A DNA stretch of 64,000 nt from Phocoenobacter uteri (GTDB lineage Bacteria; Pseudomonadota; Gammaproteobacteria; Enterobacterales; Pasteurellaceae). The stretch is from NCBI RefSeq assembly GCF_900454895.1, contig NZ_UGTA01000001.1, positions 1 to 64,000 on the forward strand, in the 5' to 3' direction. Below, one piece after another: positions 1-9,995 of the stretch (position 1 is its first letter; each line of letters begins with the position of its first letter). The position numbers were made by a program, and so were the translations under genes. The notes beneath the pieces are model-generated. The model ran no database searches. It saw only the letters and a list, made by a program, of their open reading frames with translations, and was not told the origin of the DNA.

Positions 1-1335
1 GTGTCTTCTCTTTGGCGTGATAGCTTAGAACATTTGCAAACCAAGGTCTCTTCGCAAGAGTTTAATGCTTGGTTACGCCCGTTGCAGGCGATGTTAGATG
101 GTAATCAGCTGGTACTTTATGCACACAATCAGTTTATTGCAAACTGGGTACAAGATAAGTTTTTGGCTGAGATCACGGAATTGGTACGTTTTTTATCGAA
201 AAATGATCAACTTGATGTAGTAATCCGTGTAGGGGCAAAGCCAAAAATAGAAGAACCTCAACCACAAGCAACGCAAGGGCAAGCCCCAGAAGAAGTACTT
301 AAACCGACGATTCAAACAGGTTTACTAGAAGGTTTAACCTTCGATAATTTTGTGCAAGGTAAGTCTAACCAGATGGCAAAATCTATTGCTCAGTTAGTGG
401 TAGAAAATGTGGGCGAAAGCCATTGTAATCCATTTTCACTTTATGGTGGAACGGGCTTGGGTAAAACACACTTATTGCACGCTATCGGTAACGAAATTCT
501 AAAAAATAATCCGAATGCAAAAATTGTGTATATCCATTCAGAGCGTTTTGTTCAAGATATGGTAAAAGCTCTTAAAAGCAATTCTATTGAAAAATTTAAG
601 AATTTTTATCGTTCTCTTGATGTGTTGATGATCGATGACATTCAATTTTTTGCGAATAAAGAAGCATCGCAAGAGGAATTTTTCCATACTTTTAATACGC
701 TTTTTGAACGTAGTAAACAGATTGTGGTTGCCTCTGATGTATTCCCTAAAAATATTCAAAATATTGAGGAACGAATCCGTTCTCGTTTAAGTTGGGGTGT
801 GAATGCCGCGATTGAGCCACCTGAACTAGAAACTCGTGTTGCTATTTTAATGAAAAAAGCAGAAGAGCGTGGTGAAGTGTTAGAAGAAGACGTAGCGTTC
901 TTTTTAGCCCAAAAATTGCGTACTAATGTACGAGAATTAGAAGGTGCATTAAACCGTATTATTGCGTGGCGTAAATTTACTAAGCGTCCGATTACTATTG
1001 ATGCGGTGCGTGAGGCGTTAAAAGATCTTATTTCATCTTACGAGCATTTAGTTACAATAGAAAATATTCAAAAAGTGGTGGCGGATCGTTATAATATCAA
1101 AGTGTCTGAATTAAAATCAGAGAGCCGTAAGGCGATGTTTACACGCCCTCGCCAGATTGCAATGCTGTTAGCAAAAGAATTAACCAATCACAGCTTGCCA
1201 GAAATTGCACGTGCTTTTGATCGTAAAGATCACACTACCGTAATGCACGCAATTAAACGAATTAACGAACTAATGGACGAAAATAGCGGTCTGCGAGAAG
1301 ATTATGTCCATTTAACACGCAAATTATCATCTTAA
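1..1335 (+). CDS. dnaA: Chromosomal replication initiator protein DnaA
   Basis: DnaA binds DnaA boxes at oriC as an ATP-bound oligomer, melts the origin and loads DnaB. The 444 residues cover the whole family: N-terminal interaction domain (about 1-85), a Gln/Pro-rich linker (about 86-105), an AAA+ domain with Walker A GGTGLGKT at 149-156 and Walker B IDD at 211-213, and a C-terminal DNA-binding domain with the signature DHTTVMHAI. It starts with GTG on the first base of the window, so its promoter and ribosome binding site lie outside. The first residues (SSLWRDSLEHLQ) match the usual DnaA N-terminus, so I take it as complete. dnaN follows after 11 bases. Confidence 0.98.
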   Translation: MSSLWRDSLEHLQTKVSSQEFNAWLRPLQAMLDGNQLVLYAHNQFIANWVQDKFLAEITELVRFLSKNDQLDVVIRVGAKPKIEEPQPQATQGQAPEEVLKPTIQTGLLEGLTFDNFVQGKSNQMAKSIAQLVVENVGESHCNPFSLYGGTGLGKTHLLHAIGNEILKNNPNAKIVYIHSERFVQDMVKALKSNSIEKFKNFYRSLDVLMIDDIQFFANKEASQEEFFHTFNTLFERSKQIVVASDVFPKNIQNIEERIRSRLSWGVNAAIEPPELETRVAILMKKAEERGEVLEEDVAFFLAQKLRTNVRELEGALNRIIAWRKFTKRPITIDAVREALKDLISSYEHLVTIENIQKVVADRYNIKVSELKSESRKAMFTRPRQIAMLLAKELTNHSLPEIARAFDRKDHTTVMHAIKRINELMDENSGLREDYVHLTRKLSS

Positions 1336-1346
1336 AAGGAATTGTT

Positions 1347-2450
1347 ATGCAATTTACTATTACTCGTGAAAAATTATTGAAACCATTACAGCAAGTATGT
1401 AGTGTGTTGAGCAGTCGTCCGACTTTGCCTGTTATCAATAATATTTTATTAGAAATTAAAAATAACCAATTATTTTTAACAGGAACAGATTTAGAGGTTG
1501 AATTAACGACACAAGCGGAGTTAGCTGAACCTTTTGAATCAGAAATGAAGGTAACTATTCCTGCGAAGAAATTTTTGGATATCTGTAAAACGTTGGCTGA
1601 TGATTCAGTGATTGCGATTAAATTTGAAGAGGGCAGAGCGTTAATTCAGGCTTCTCGTAGTAAATTTAATTTAGCGACTTTACCAGCAAGCGATTATCCA
1701 AGTTTAATGGATTGGAACTGCGAAGTTGATTTTAACATTGAGCAATCAACCTTAACACGTTTAATTGATGCAACTCAGTTTTCAATGGCAAACCAAGATG
1801 CTCGCTATTTCTTAAATGGTATGAAGTTTGAAACTGAAGGTAATTTATTACGTACTGTTGCCACAGATGGACACCGTTTAGCAGTGTGTACAATGCCGTT
1901 AATCCAAGAGTTACCAAGCCATAGTGTGATTGTGCCTCGTAAAGCCGTGATTGAATTATCTCGTTTACTTGCACCAAATGACGAAATGATCCGCCTTGAA
2001 ATTGGCTCGAACCATATTCGTATTTCAATGAATAATATGGTGTTTACGTCAAAATTGATCGATGGACGTTTCCCTGATTATCGTCGTGTATTGCCTCGTA
2101 ACGCGGATCGTATTTTGGAAGCGAATACTGAGATTTTAAAACGTGCTTTAGTGCGTGCAGCGATCTTATCAAATGAGCGTTTCCGTGGAGTGCGTTTAGC
2201 ATTAAGCAATAATCTATTAAAAATTACTGCTAATAACCCAGAGCAAGAGGAAGCGGAAGAAATTATTGATGTAGCTTATCAAAATGTCGAAATGGAAGTG
2301 GGCTTTAACGTGAGCTATTTGCTAGACGTACTGAATACCCTAAAATGTGAACGTGTTCGCATTAACTTAGTGGATTCAAGTTCAAGCTGCTTAATTGAAG
2401 ATTGTGATAACAGCACGGCTGAATATGTCATTATGCCAATGCGTCTGTAA
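1347..2450 (+). CDS. dnaN: DNA polymerase III beta subunit (sliding clamp)
   Basis: The beta clamp is a ring-shaped dimer that tethers DNA polymerase III and other partners to DNA. The 367-residue product has the normal family length and three repeated clamp folds; it begins MQFTITREKLLKPLQQV and ends in the family-typical VIMPMRL. It lies 11 bases after dnaA with an AAAGGA ribosome binding site, and recF follows 18 bases later, which is the conserved dnaA-dnaN-recF order and probably one transcription unit. Confidence 0.98.
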   Translation: MQFTITREKLLKPLQQVCSVLSSRPTLPVINNILLEIKNNQLFLTGTDLEVELTTQAELAEPFESEMKVTIPAKKFLDICKTLADDSVIAIKFEEGRALIQASRSKFNLATLPASDYPSLMDWNCEVDFNIEQSTLTRLIDATQFSMANQDARYFLNGMKFETEGNLLRTVATDGHRLAVCTMPLIQELPSHSVIVPRKAVIELSRLLAPNDEMIRLEIGSNHIRISMNNMVFTSKLIDGRFPDYRRVLPRNADRILEANTEILKRALVRAAILSNERFRGVRLALSNNLLKITANNPEQEEAEEIIDVAYQNVEMEVGFNVSYLLDVLNTLKCERVRINLVDSSSSCLIEDCDNSTAEYVIMPMRL

Positions 2451-2468
2451 TCTTTCATCATTTTTAAA

Positions 2469-3554
2469 ATGTCATTAAGCCGTCTAATTATTCAAAATTT
2501 TAGAAATTTAAATGCCGTGGATCTTGAATTGAGTCACGGCTTTAACTTTTTGGTTGGCGAAAATGGCAGTGGTAAAACTAGCTTATTAGAAGCGATTTTT
2601 TATTTAGGACATGGACGCTCGTTTAAAAGTAATGTGAGCAATCGTATTATTCATTACGATCACGATGATTTTATTCTGCACGGCAAAATAGACGAAGCGA
2701 AGCACAGTTGGAGTGTTGGGTTACAAAAAAAACGTCAAGGCGAAACGGTATTAAAAATCAATGGACAAGACGGTAATAAAATTGCTGATTTAGCTCATCT
2801 TTTACCAATGCAAATTATTATGCCTGAAGGCTTAACGTTATTAAATGGTGGGCCAAGTTATCGCCGAGCTTTTCTTGATTGGGGCTTGTTTCATTTACAT
2901 CCTCAATTTTATAGTGAGTGGACAGCATTACGCCGTTTATTAAAGCAACGCAATGCCGCCTTAGCCCAAGTTAGACAATATCAAGATTTGCTACATTGGG
3001 ATAAAGAGTTAGTCAAACTCACAGAAAAAGTCAGCCAAATGCGAGTGGACTACGCCACAAAATTATCTCCAGAAATAGAAAAAACCTGTCAATTTTTTCT
3101 CCCTGAATTAGAGATTACCGCCCAATTTTATCAAGGTTGGAACAAAGATCAGGACTATGCTGAAGTGCTTGCACAAGGTTTTGAGCGAGATAAAGGTATT
3201 GGTTATACGATGATTGGTGCTCAAAAAGCGGATTTCCGTTTTCGTGCCAATGGCTTGCCTGTGGAAGATGTATTATCTCGTGGGCAGTTAAAATTGCTAA
3301 TGTGTGCCTTGCGTTTGGCACAGGGCGAGTATTTAATTCAACAAAAGCAACAACAGTGTTTGTTTTTGATTGATGATTTTGCCTCAGAGCTTGATCTCAA
3401 TAAAAGAGAATTGCTCACACAACGCTTACGAGAAAGCCAATCTCAAGTCTTTGTAACAGCGATTACAAAGGATCAACTACACTATATGGACTGGCAAAAT
3501 AATGCAAATGATGTACTTTTTGAAGTACAAGATGGGGAAATAACGCCCTGTTAA
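2469..3554 (+). CDS. recF: DNA replication and repair protein RecF
   Basis: RecF is an SMC-like ATPase that, with RecO and RecR, loads RecA at gaps in damaged DNA. The 361-residue product has Walker A GENGSGKTS at 30-38, a central helical region and a C-terminal ABC signature and Walker B (LSRGQLKLL, then CLFLIDDFASELD). Length is normal. It closes the dnaA-dnaN-recF cluster; recR is elsewhere in this window at 58303. gyrB, which often follows recF in other gammaproteobacteria, is not here. Confidence 0.97.
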   Translation: MSLSRLIIQNFRNLNAVDLELSHGFNFLVGENGSGKTSLLEAIFYLGHGRSFKSNVSNRIIHYDHDDFILHGKIDEAKHSWSVGLQKKRQGETVLKINGQDGNKIADLAHLLPMQIIMPEGLTLLNGGPSYRRAFLDWGLFHLHPQFYSEWTALRRLLKQRNAALAQVRQYQDLLHWDKELVKLTEKVSQMRVDYATKLSPEIEKTCQFFLPELEITAQFYQGWNKDQDYAEVLAQGFERDKGIGYTMIGAQKADFRFRANGLPVEDVLSRGQLKLLMCALRLAQGEYLIQQKQQQCLFLIDDFASELDLNKRELLTQRLRESQSQVFVTAITKDQLHYMDWQNNANDVLFEVQDGEITPC

Positions 3555-3594
3555 ACGGAGTTGTTTTTTGTAAATTTTAAATAAAAAATGACCG

Positions 3595-3640
3595 CTTAGT
3601 TTTTTATTCAAAGTGGATAGATTGTGTGAAAACACGCTAT
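3595..3640. other. Gene-free AT-rich spacer with an uptake-type motif just upstream
   Basis: The spacer between recF and the small lipoprotein gene contains the sequence ATGACCGCTTAG at 3588-3599, a near match to the reverse complement of the Apl-type uptake core. No clear terminator for recF is seen, so read-through into the lipoprotein gene is possible. Confidence 0.4.
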
Positions 3641-3667
3641 CCTTTTATTTTTATTAGGACAAAACAA

Positions 3668-3856
3668 ATGAAATTTTTTAGTAAACTTTTTTCAATCTTA
3701 TTTTTATCTTTTTTATTATCGGGGTGTTTAGTGGTTTCTGCAGTAGATCTTGCAGCTTCTGCAGCTCTTACTACGGCAAAAATTGCCGTGAAAACAACAG
3801 GTGCAGTGGCTGATGCGGTTATTCCTGATAGTGATGATGAGGAAGAAGACAAATAA
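3668..3856 (+). CDS. Small lipoprotein, 62 residues
   Basis: The predicted product starts MKFFSKLFSILFLSFLLSGC, a classic lipoprotein signal with lipobox LSGC; Cys20 should be lipidated. The mature part is about 43 residues, rich in Ala, Val and Thr, and ends in a strongly acidic tail (DSDDEEEDK). I chose the ATG at 3668 because the upstream in-frame start would put 14 extra residues before the signal. It resembles small Ala/Val/Asp-rich lipoproteins found in Haemophilus and relatives, but I know of no function. A terminator follows directly. The base after the Cys is Leu, giving no inner-membrane retention Asp at +2, so outer membrane sorting is expected. Confidence 0.75.
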   Translation: MKFFSKLFSILFLSFLLSGCLVVSAVDLAASAALTTAKIAVKTTGAVADAVIPDSDDEEEDK

Positions 3857-3857
3857 T

Positions 3858-3893
3858 AAAAAATGCCTGCATATTATATGACAGGCATTTTTT
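3858..3893. terminator. Bidirectional terminator between lipoprotein gene and nanM
   Basis: Perfect 12-base arms (AAAAAATGCCTG at 3858-3869 and CAGGCATTTTTT at 3882-3893) give a hairpin with T runs on both strands. It lies between two convergent genes and can end both. Confidence 0.9.
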
Positions 3894-3906
3894 AGATTAT
3901 CAATAA

Positions 3907-5046
3907 TTATTCAATGGTTAATACTTTGCCATCGTAACTCATTGTTTTAACGTCTGTTAATGCTTTGTTGCCTGTTGTTTTACCCCCAGCAATAATCACT
4001 TTATCATCATAGGTCACAGAAACGGCTCCAGCCGTACCAACAGGTAAATTTCCTACGATTTTCCACACGCCTGTTTTCATATCTAAGGCATAAACTTCAC
4101 TGCGGAATGTTTTGTTTGCTTTTGCTTTACGGTGATCATTTACCCCTTTTGCGTAATTTTCAGCAACACCTGGGAAGTTTGCTCCACCTGTGACTAAATA
4201 GGTGCCGTGACTAATACCGCTCATTACAGCAGCGATACCTTCTTGGGATTTATCCCCTGTTGGTGCTGGCAATTTTTGCATTGCTTTCCATTCAATACCT
4301 TTTTTACCCAGTGTACCGATTTCGGTAGTATCCGTGCGAAGCCCTGCTTTAAGCTCACCATTTGCGACCACAAATTTACCATCAACCACCGCAAATGCTG
4401 CTCCTGCACGTCCACCATAAGGGAAGTAGCCTTGATTTGCCCAGTGGTTGGTTTTTGGTTCATAGCTGGTTACGATAGGGTTAAATAAGAAATCTTCCGC
4501 AGACATATCAAAATATTTATCGAATACTTTGCCTTTTTCTTCGCCTGCTGCTTTAGCATCTTGGAATAAGCCGTCCCAAATATTTTGGTTCACACCACCG
4601 AAGAAATAAATTTTATCTTTATAAGTCGTTACACTTGTACCAGCACTTGGACCGAATGGTGAACGAGTGGTTAATTTTTCCCATTTTTTATCGGCAGGAT
4701 TATAGCTATATGCATCTTTTGCTGTTTGGTTATCTGCGATATCTGTATTTTGGAAACCCCCGAAGACATAAAGTTTACCATCAACTCCTGCAGCGACAGC
4801 TTGGTTTCTCGCACCACCTGGGAATGCTGGAATAGCTTCCCATTTTGCATTTTTATCTTTTAAATTTAATGAATAGAAAAGATCTGATTTTGAGCCAAGC
4901 CCAACATAGAGTGTATCCCCAACTAATGCACCAGTTTCTGATCCCGCAATAACCTCAGGTAGATTTGGATATTGTGATGCAAAGGCTCCAGAGCATAGTG
5001 TAAGGGTAGCGAGAGCGATTGATGATTTTAGAAAAAATTTTTTCAT
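3907..5046 (-). CDS. nanM: N-acetylneuraminate epimerase (sialic acid mutarotase)
   Basis: NanM is a periplasmic beta-propeller that converts alpha- to beta-N-acetylneuraminate and so speeds sialic acid uptake. The 379-residue product has a cleavable signal peptide (about residues 1-23, ending GAFA) and repeated kelch motifs (VDGKLYVFGGFQN, YKDKIYFFGGVN, VDGKFVVANGE, THGTYLVTGGANF, YDDKVIIAGGK). Ribosome binding site AAGGAG sits before the ATG. It stands alone here: no sialic acid TRAP transporter or nanA/nanE/nanK is in the window. The long upstream region may carry a CRP site. Confidence 0.93.
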   Translation of the reverse strand: MKKFFLKSSIALATLTLCSGAFASQYPNLPEVIAGSETGALVGDTLYVGLGSKSDLFYSLNLKDKNAKWEAIPAFPGGARNQAVAAGVDGKLYVFGGFQNTDIADNQTAKDAYSYNPADKKWEKLTTRSPFGPSAGTSVTTYKDKIYFFGGVNQNIWDGLFQDAKAAGEEKGKVFDKYFDMSAEDFLFNPIVTSYEPKTNHWANQGYFPYGGRAGAAFAVVDGKFVVANGELKAGLRTDTTEIGTLGKKGIEWKAMQKLPAPTGDKSQEGIAAVMSGISHGTYLVTGGANFPGVAENYAKGVNDHRKAKANKTFRSEVYALDMKTGVWKIVGNLPVGTAGAVSVTYDDKVIIAGGKTTGNKALTDVKTMSYDGKVLTIE

Positions 5047-5507
5047 TTAAGACTCCTTGGTATATTCAACAAAGACAGCAAATCAAATTTAGAGTAAAAA
5101 GGGTGGTTACTTTAAATTTAATTTTAGTGAAGTAAATTTTCATAATCTTAAATTTATTTGAAATTAACTTCTAATTTGTGATTATATTCAAGACAATTTA
5201 TTTTAGGAATAAGAAATATTCAATTTTGCCGATTAGTTCACAAAATTAAAATTTTTATCGAATAGTTACTATTGATTATTTTTGCGATGAGTTTTTTTAA
5301 ATTTGCAAATTTTCAATAAAATATGACCGCTTGTTTGATGACCTTTTTTGCCACTTAATTTATTTTTACAAAGCATTAGTATTTTTTATGATATTTATTT
5401 ATAATTCTAATCATTGATGATTATTTTACGTTTTTTTTGTTAAAAATTAAGTCAAATAATTAAAATAGATATCATATTTTAACTATTTTTATAAATGGGG
5501 ATAGAGA
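5047..5507. promoter_or_regulatory. Divergent intergenic region nanM / gltB (461 bp)
   Basis: Very AT-rich region holding the divergent promoters of nanM and gltB. A CRP-like site TGTGATTATATTCAAG at 5178-5193 matches 8 of the 10 fixed positions of TGTGA-N6-TCACA and could act on nanM. An exact uptake sequence GACCGCTTGT lies at 5325-5334, next to an ATTTGCAAATTTT tract. I see no gene in it. Confidence 0.4.
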
Positions 5508-8500
5508 GTGGATCAGATTACTATGTTATATGATAAGAGTGAAGTGCGAGAAAACTGTGGGTTTGGTTTAATTGCGAATATCGAAGGCGAGCAAAGCCAT
5601 AAAGTGGTTCGTAATGCGATTTTAGGTTTATCTCGAATGCAACATCGTGGGGCGGTGTTATCAGACGGTAAAACAGGGGATGGCTGTGGATTACATTTGC
5701 AAATGCCAAAGCGTTTTTTCCGTTTTATTGCCCAAGAACAAGGCTTCAAATTAGCCAAAGAATTTGCGGTAGGGCAGATTTTCTTTCCGACTGATCCTAA
5801 TTTAATCCAACAATATCAAGCGATTATCAAAGAAGAGTTAACCAAAGAAACCTTAACCATCAGTGCGTGGCGTGATGTCGCGATTAACCCTGCGATATTA
5901 GGTTCCATTGCTTTGGCGAGCTTGCCCGCAATCAAACAGGTGTTTATCAATGTGCCTCCAGGTTGGGGCATTAAGGATATGGAACGCCGTTTATATATGG
6001 CACGTCGTCGCATTGAAAAACGCATTGAGCAAAGCGATTTCTATATTTGTAGCCTATCTTCGCAAACCATTATTTATAAAGGGCTGTGCATTCCAAAGGA
6101 TCTCCCTAAATTTTATTTAGATTTAGCGGATTTACGTATGGAAAGTGCGATCTGTTTATTCCATCAACGTTTTTCAACGAACACGTTACCTCAATGGAAA
6201 TTAGCCCAACCTTTCCGCTATTTAGCCCATAATGGCGAAATCAATACTATTTCAGGTAACCGTGCGTGGGCAAGAGCAAGGGCGTATAAATATAGCACGC
6301 CGTTAATTCCTGATTTACAAACCGTTGCCCCTTTTATCAATGAAACGGGGTCGGATTCAAGCTCGTTAGATAATATGTTAGAGCTTTTTGTGAATGGCGG
6401 AATGGATTTATTCCGAGCAATGCGTTTATTGATTCCACCTGCGTGGCAACACAATCCAGATATGGACGAAGATTTGCGTGCGTTCTATGATTTTAATGCA
6501 ATGCATATGGAGCCTTGGGATGGACCGGCGGGGATCGTATTGAGTGACGGTCGCCACGTTGCCTGTAATTTAGATCGCAATGGCTTGCGTCCTGCTCGTT
6601 ATGTGATCACTCAAGATAAGCTAATTACCATTGCGAGTGAAGTTGGCATTTGGGATTATGCTCCCGATGAAGTGGTTGAAAAAGGGCGTGTTGGTCCGGG
6701 TGAATTACTTGTGATTGACACCGACAACGGTCGCTTAATTCATTCTGCAGAAATTGATGCAGAAATTAAAGATCGCCACCCATACCGAGAATGGTTACAA
6801 AAAAATGTGTTGCGTTTGACTCCTTTTGAACAGGTTGAAGATCAGGCTGTGGGTAAAGCAGAATTAAGCGAAAATGAATTGCTTATCCATCAAAAGCAGT
6901 TCGCTTATTCAAAAGAAGAATTAGAAAACGTGATTCAAGTTTTAGGGGAAAACGGACAAGAACCTGTGGGTTCAATGGGCGACGATACCCCTTTTGCGGT
7001 GTTATCTGAAAGACCACGCATTATCTATGATTATTTCCGTCAATATTTTGCACAGGTCACCAATCCGCCTATCGATCCATTGCGTGAAGCTCACGTAATG
7101 AGCCTTGCAACGAATATCGGGCAAGAAGTGAGTGTCTTTTTTGAAACGGAAAGCACCTCCCACCGCGTGAACTTCAAATCACCGATTTTGGTTTATTCCG
7201 ATATGCAACAAATTCTCTCCTTGCCACAGCAATGGTATAAACATATCGTTTTAGATGCGACCTATAATCCGAATGAAACGGATTTACGCAGTGCGATTGT
7301 GAAATTGTGCGATCAAGCGGAAGCCTCTGCAAGAGAGGGTTATGGCTTGATTACGCTGTCGGATCGTTTAATCAGTAAAACGGATTTACCGATCCCTGCT
7401 GCTCTTTCTGTGGGGGCGGTTCAGCAACGCTTGGTCGAAAAGAATTTGCGTTGTGATGCCAATATTTTGGTGGAAACCGGCTCAGCGAGAAATCCGCACC
7501 ATTTTGCGGTGTTGATTGGTTTAGGGGCGACCGCAATCTATCCTTATCTTGCCTATGAAAGCTTAGGGCAACTAGTTAAACAAGGGGCGATTGATAAGCC
7601 ATTACGTGATGTGATTGCAAATTTTAGAAAAGGGATTGATAAAGGGTTATATAAAATTATTTCTAAAATGGGGATCTCAACCATCTCATCTTATCGCTGT
7701 GCCCATCTGTTTGAAGCGGTCGGATTAAGTCAAGAAATTACACATTTATGTTTCCCTCGCATTCGCTGTCGTATTGAAGGGGCGAGCTTTGAAGAGCTGA
7801 ATAAAGATAACCAACGATTGCACCGTCAAGCGTGGCGAATCAGCCAATCATTAGAAATGGGGGGCGATTTAAAATATAAACCGCAAGGTGAATATCACGC
7901 CTATAACCCTGACGTGGTAAATTATTTGCAACAAGCGGTGAATTCTGGGGATTATCAGATTTATAAAAAATATGCGGAAACCGTGAATCAGCGTCCTGTC
8001 ACGAATATCCGTGATTTATTGCAGTTAAAAATCGATCCGAGCAACGCGATTGCATTGGATAACGTCGAGCCTGCGGAATTATTGTATAAACGTTTTGATA
8101 GTGCCGCGATGAGTATTGGTGCATTAAGCCCTGAGGCACATGAAGCCCTTGCGACCGCGATGAACCGTTTGGGTGGTTTCTCAAATTCAGGGGAAGGGGG
8201 CGAAGATCCGGTGCGTTATGGCACGGAAAAAGTGTCTCGTATCAAACAAGTGGCTTCGGGACGTTTTGGGGTGACGCCTGCTTATTTAATGAGTGCCGAT
8301 GTGATTCAAATTAAAGTGGCACAAGGGGCAAAACCGGGTGAGGGCGGACAACTTCCAGGGGATAAAGTCACCCCTTACATTGCAAAATTACGTTATTCGG
8401 TGCCAGGTTCGACCTTGATTTCACCGCCACCGCACCACGATATTTATTCAATTGAGGATCTTGCTCAGCTGATTTTTGATTTGAAACAAGTGAATCCAAA

Positions 8501-9989
8501 CGCCTTAATTTCGGTAAAACTCGTGTCTTTACCGGGTGTTGGCACGATTGCCACAGGGGTTGCCAAAGCTTATGCCGATTTAATTACCATTGCGGGCTAT
8601 GACGGTGGCACAGGGGCAAGTCCGCTGACGAGTGTGAAATATGCCGGTTCGCCGTGGGAGCTTGGGTTGGCAGAAGCACAGCAAGCGTTGGTAGAAAATA
8701 ACTTACGCCATAAAGTCCGTTTACAAGTGGATGGTGGGTTGAAAACCGGCTTGGATATTATCAAAGCTGCCATTTTAGGGGCGGAAAGTTTTGGCTTTGG
8801 CACAGGTCCAATGGTAGCGTTAGGCTGCCGTTATTTACGTATTTGTCATTTGAATAACTGTGCGACAGGCTTAGCGACTCAAGATGAAATATTGCGTCAA
8901 AATCACTATCACGGACTGCCTGAAAAAGCGATGAACTATTTTAAATTTATCGCCCAAGACGTGCGTGAAATTATGGCACAACTTGGCGTAGAAAAATTAA
9001 CGGATCTGATTGGTCGAACCGATCTTTTGGCGGTGTTCGAAGGCAAAACGACGAAGCATTCCCAACTTGATCTCACACGTTTACTTTATAAACCGCAAGT
9101 ACCAAAAGGCGGCGCAACGCATTGTATTGAGAGCAATCCACCAATGGATCAAGGTTTGCTTAACAAAGCGATAATGAAAGAAGCCGAAAGCGTATTGCAC
9201 TCTGATGCGCCTTGCCATTTAGAAATGAATTTTGATGTGAGCAATTTAGATCGTTCTATTGGGGCGACACTTTCAGGCAAAATTGCACAGAAATATGGCA
9301 ATAAAGGCAATCCACAGCAACGCTTTGACCTAAATTTAGTGGGAACAGCAGGGCAAAGTTTAGGGGCGTGGTTATCCGGTGGCGTGAATATTTCTCTGAT
9401 TGGCGATACCAACGATTATGTCGGTAAAGGTATGGCGGGTGGAAGCATTGTGATTCGTCCACATACAGGCGTATCGTTCCAACCTGAGCATTCCACCATC
9501 GCCGGAAACACCTGTTTATACGGTGCAACGGGCGGTAAACTTTATGCCTCAGGGCGAGTTGGTGAGCGTTTTGCGGTGCGTAACTCAGGGGCGACGGCAG
9601 TGGTTGAAGGCATTGGCGATAACGGCTGTGAATATATGACTGGCGGGGTAGTGTGCGTGTTAGGTAAAACGGGCATCAACTTCGGTGCGGGTATGACGGG
9701 GGGCTTTGCGTATGTTTTAGATGTGGATAACCACTTTAATGAGCGTATCAATCCTGAATTGGTGGAAGGGCTTTCTATTACAGATTTGCCGACCCACCAA
9801 GAGCATTTGCGTGGTTTAATTTCAACACATCTTGAAAAAACCCATAGTCCGTTGGCGGAACGCATTTTAGAAAATTGGAATGATTATGTGGCTCAGTTCG
9901 TGTTGGTTAAACCGAAAGCCAATGACATCAAAGCATTGCTCGGACACCAACGTCGTACAGTGAATGAGTTGGGTGTTATCACACAATAA
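5508..9989 (+). CDS. gltB: Glutamate synthase [NADPH] large (alpha) subunit
   Basis: GltB moves the amide nitrogen of glutamine onto 2-oxoglutarate, giving two glutamates. The 1493-residue product has the full layout: class II glutamine amidotransferase domain with the N-terminal nucleophile Cys17 (NCGFGLIA) exposed after removal of a 16-residue propeptide, the central domain, the FMN-binding synthase domain with GGTGASPLTS and the iron-sulfur Cys cluster (CRYLRICHLNNCATG), and the C-terminal beta-helix (GXXG repeats, about 1260-1440). I keep the GTG at 5508, preceded by GGGGAT; an ATG at 5523 (residue 6) is the alternative and leaves Cys at position 12. gltD follows. Confidence 0.97.
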   Translation: MDQITMLYDKSEVRENCGFGLIANIEGEQSHKVVRNAILGLSRMQHRGAVLSDGKTGDGCGLHLQMPKRFFRFIAQEQGFKLAKEFAVGQIFFPTDPNLIQQYQAIIKEELTKETLTISAWRDVAINPAILGSIALASLPAIKQVFINVPPGWGIKDMERRLYMARRRIEKRIEQSDFYICSLSSQTIIYKGLCIPKDLPKFYLDLADLRMESAICLFHQRFSTNTLPQWKLAQPFRYLAHNGEINTISGNRAWARARAYKYSTPLIPDLQTVAPFINETGSDSSSLDNMLELFVNGGMDLFRAMRLLIPPAWQHNPDMDEDLRAFYDFNAMHMEPWDGPAGIVLSDGRHVACNLDRNGLRPARYVITQDKLITIASEVGIWDYAPDEVVEKGRVGPGELLVIDTDNGRLIHSAEIDAEIKDRHPYREWLQKNVLRLTPFEQVEDQAVGKAELSENELLIHQKQFAYSKEELENVIQVLGENGQEPVGSMGDDTPFAVLSERPRIIYDYFRQYFAQVTNPPIDPLREAHVMSLATNIGQEVSVFFETESTSHRVNFKSPILVYSDMQQILSLPQQWYKHIVLDATYNPNETDLRSAIVKLCDQAEASAREGYGLITLSDRLISKTDLPIPAALSVGAVQQRLVEKNLRCDANILVETGSARNPHHFAVLIGLGATAIYPYLAYESLGQLVKQGAIDKPLRDVIANFRKGIDKGLYKIISKMGISTISSYRCAHLFEAVGLSQEITHLCFPRIRCRIEGASFEELNKDNQRLHRQAWRISQSLEMGGDLKYKPQGEYHAYNPDVVNYLQQAVNSGDYQIYKKYAETVNQRPVTNIRDLLQLKIDPSNAIALDNVEPAELLYKRFDSAAMSIGALSPEAHEALATAMNRLGGFSNSGEGGEDPVRYGTEKVSRIKQVASGRFGVTPAYLMSADVIQIKVAQGAKPGEGGQLPGDKVTPYIAKLRYSVPGSTLISPPPHHDIYSIEDLAQLIFDLKQVNPNALISVKLVSLPGVGTIATGVAKAYADLITIAGYDGGTGASPLTSVKYAGSPWELGLAEAQQALVENNLRHKVRLQVDGGLKTGLDIIKAAILGAESFGFGTGPMVALGCRYLRICHLNNCATGLATQDEILRQNHYHGLPEKAMNYFKFIAQDVREIMAQLGVEKLTDLIGRTDLLAVFEGKTTKHSQLDLTRLLYKPQVPKGGATHCIESNPPMDQGLLNKAIMKEAESVLHSDAPCHLEMNFDVSNLDRSIGATLSGKIAQKYGNKGNPQQRFDLNLVGTAGQSLGAWLSGGVNISLIGDTNDYVGKGMAGGSIVIRPHTGVSFQPEHSTIAGNTCLYGATGGKLYASGRVGERFAVRNSGATAVVEGIGDNGCEYMTGGVVCVLGKTGINFGAGMTGGFAYVLDVDNHFNERINPELVEGLSITDLPTHQEHLRGLISTHLEKTHSPLAERILENWNDYVAQFVLVKPKANDIKALLGHQRRTVNELGVITQ

Positions 9990-9995
9990 GCAACG

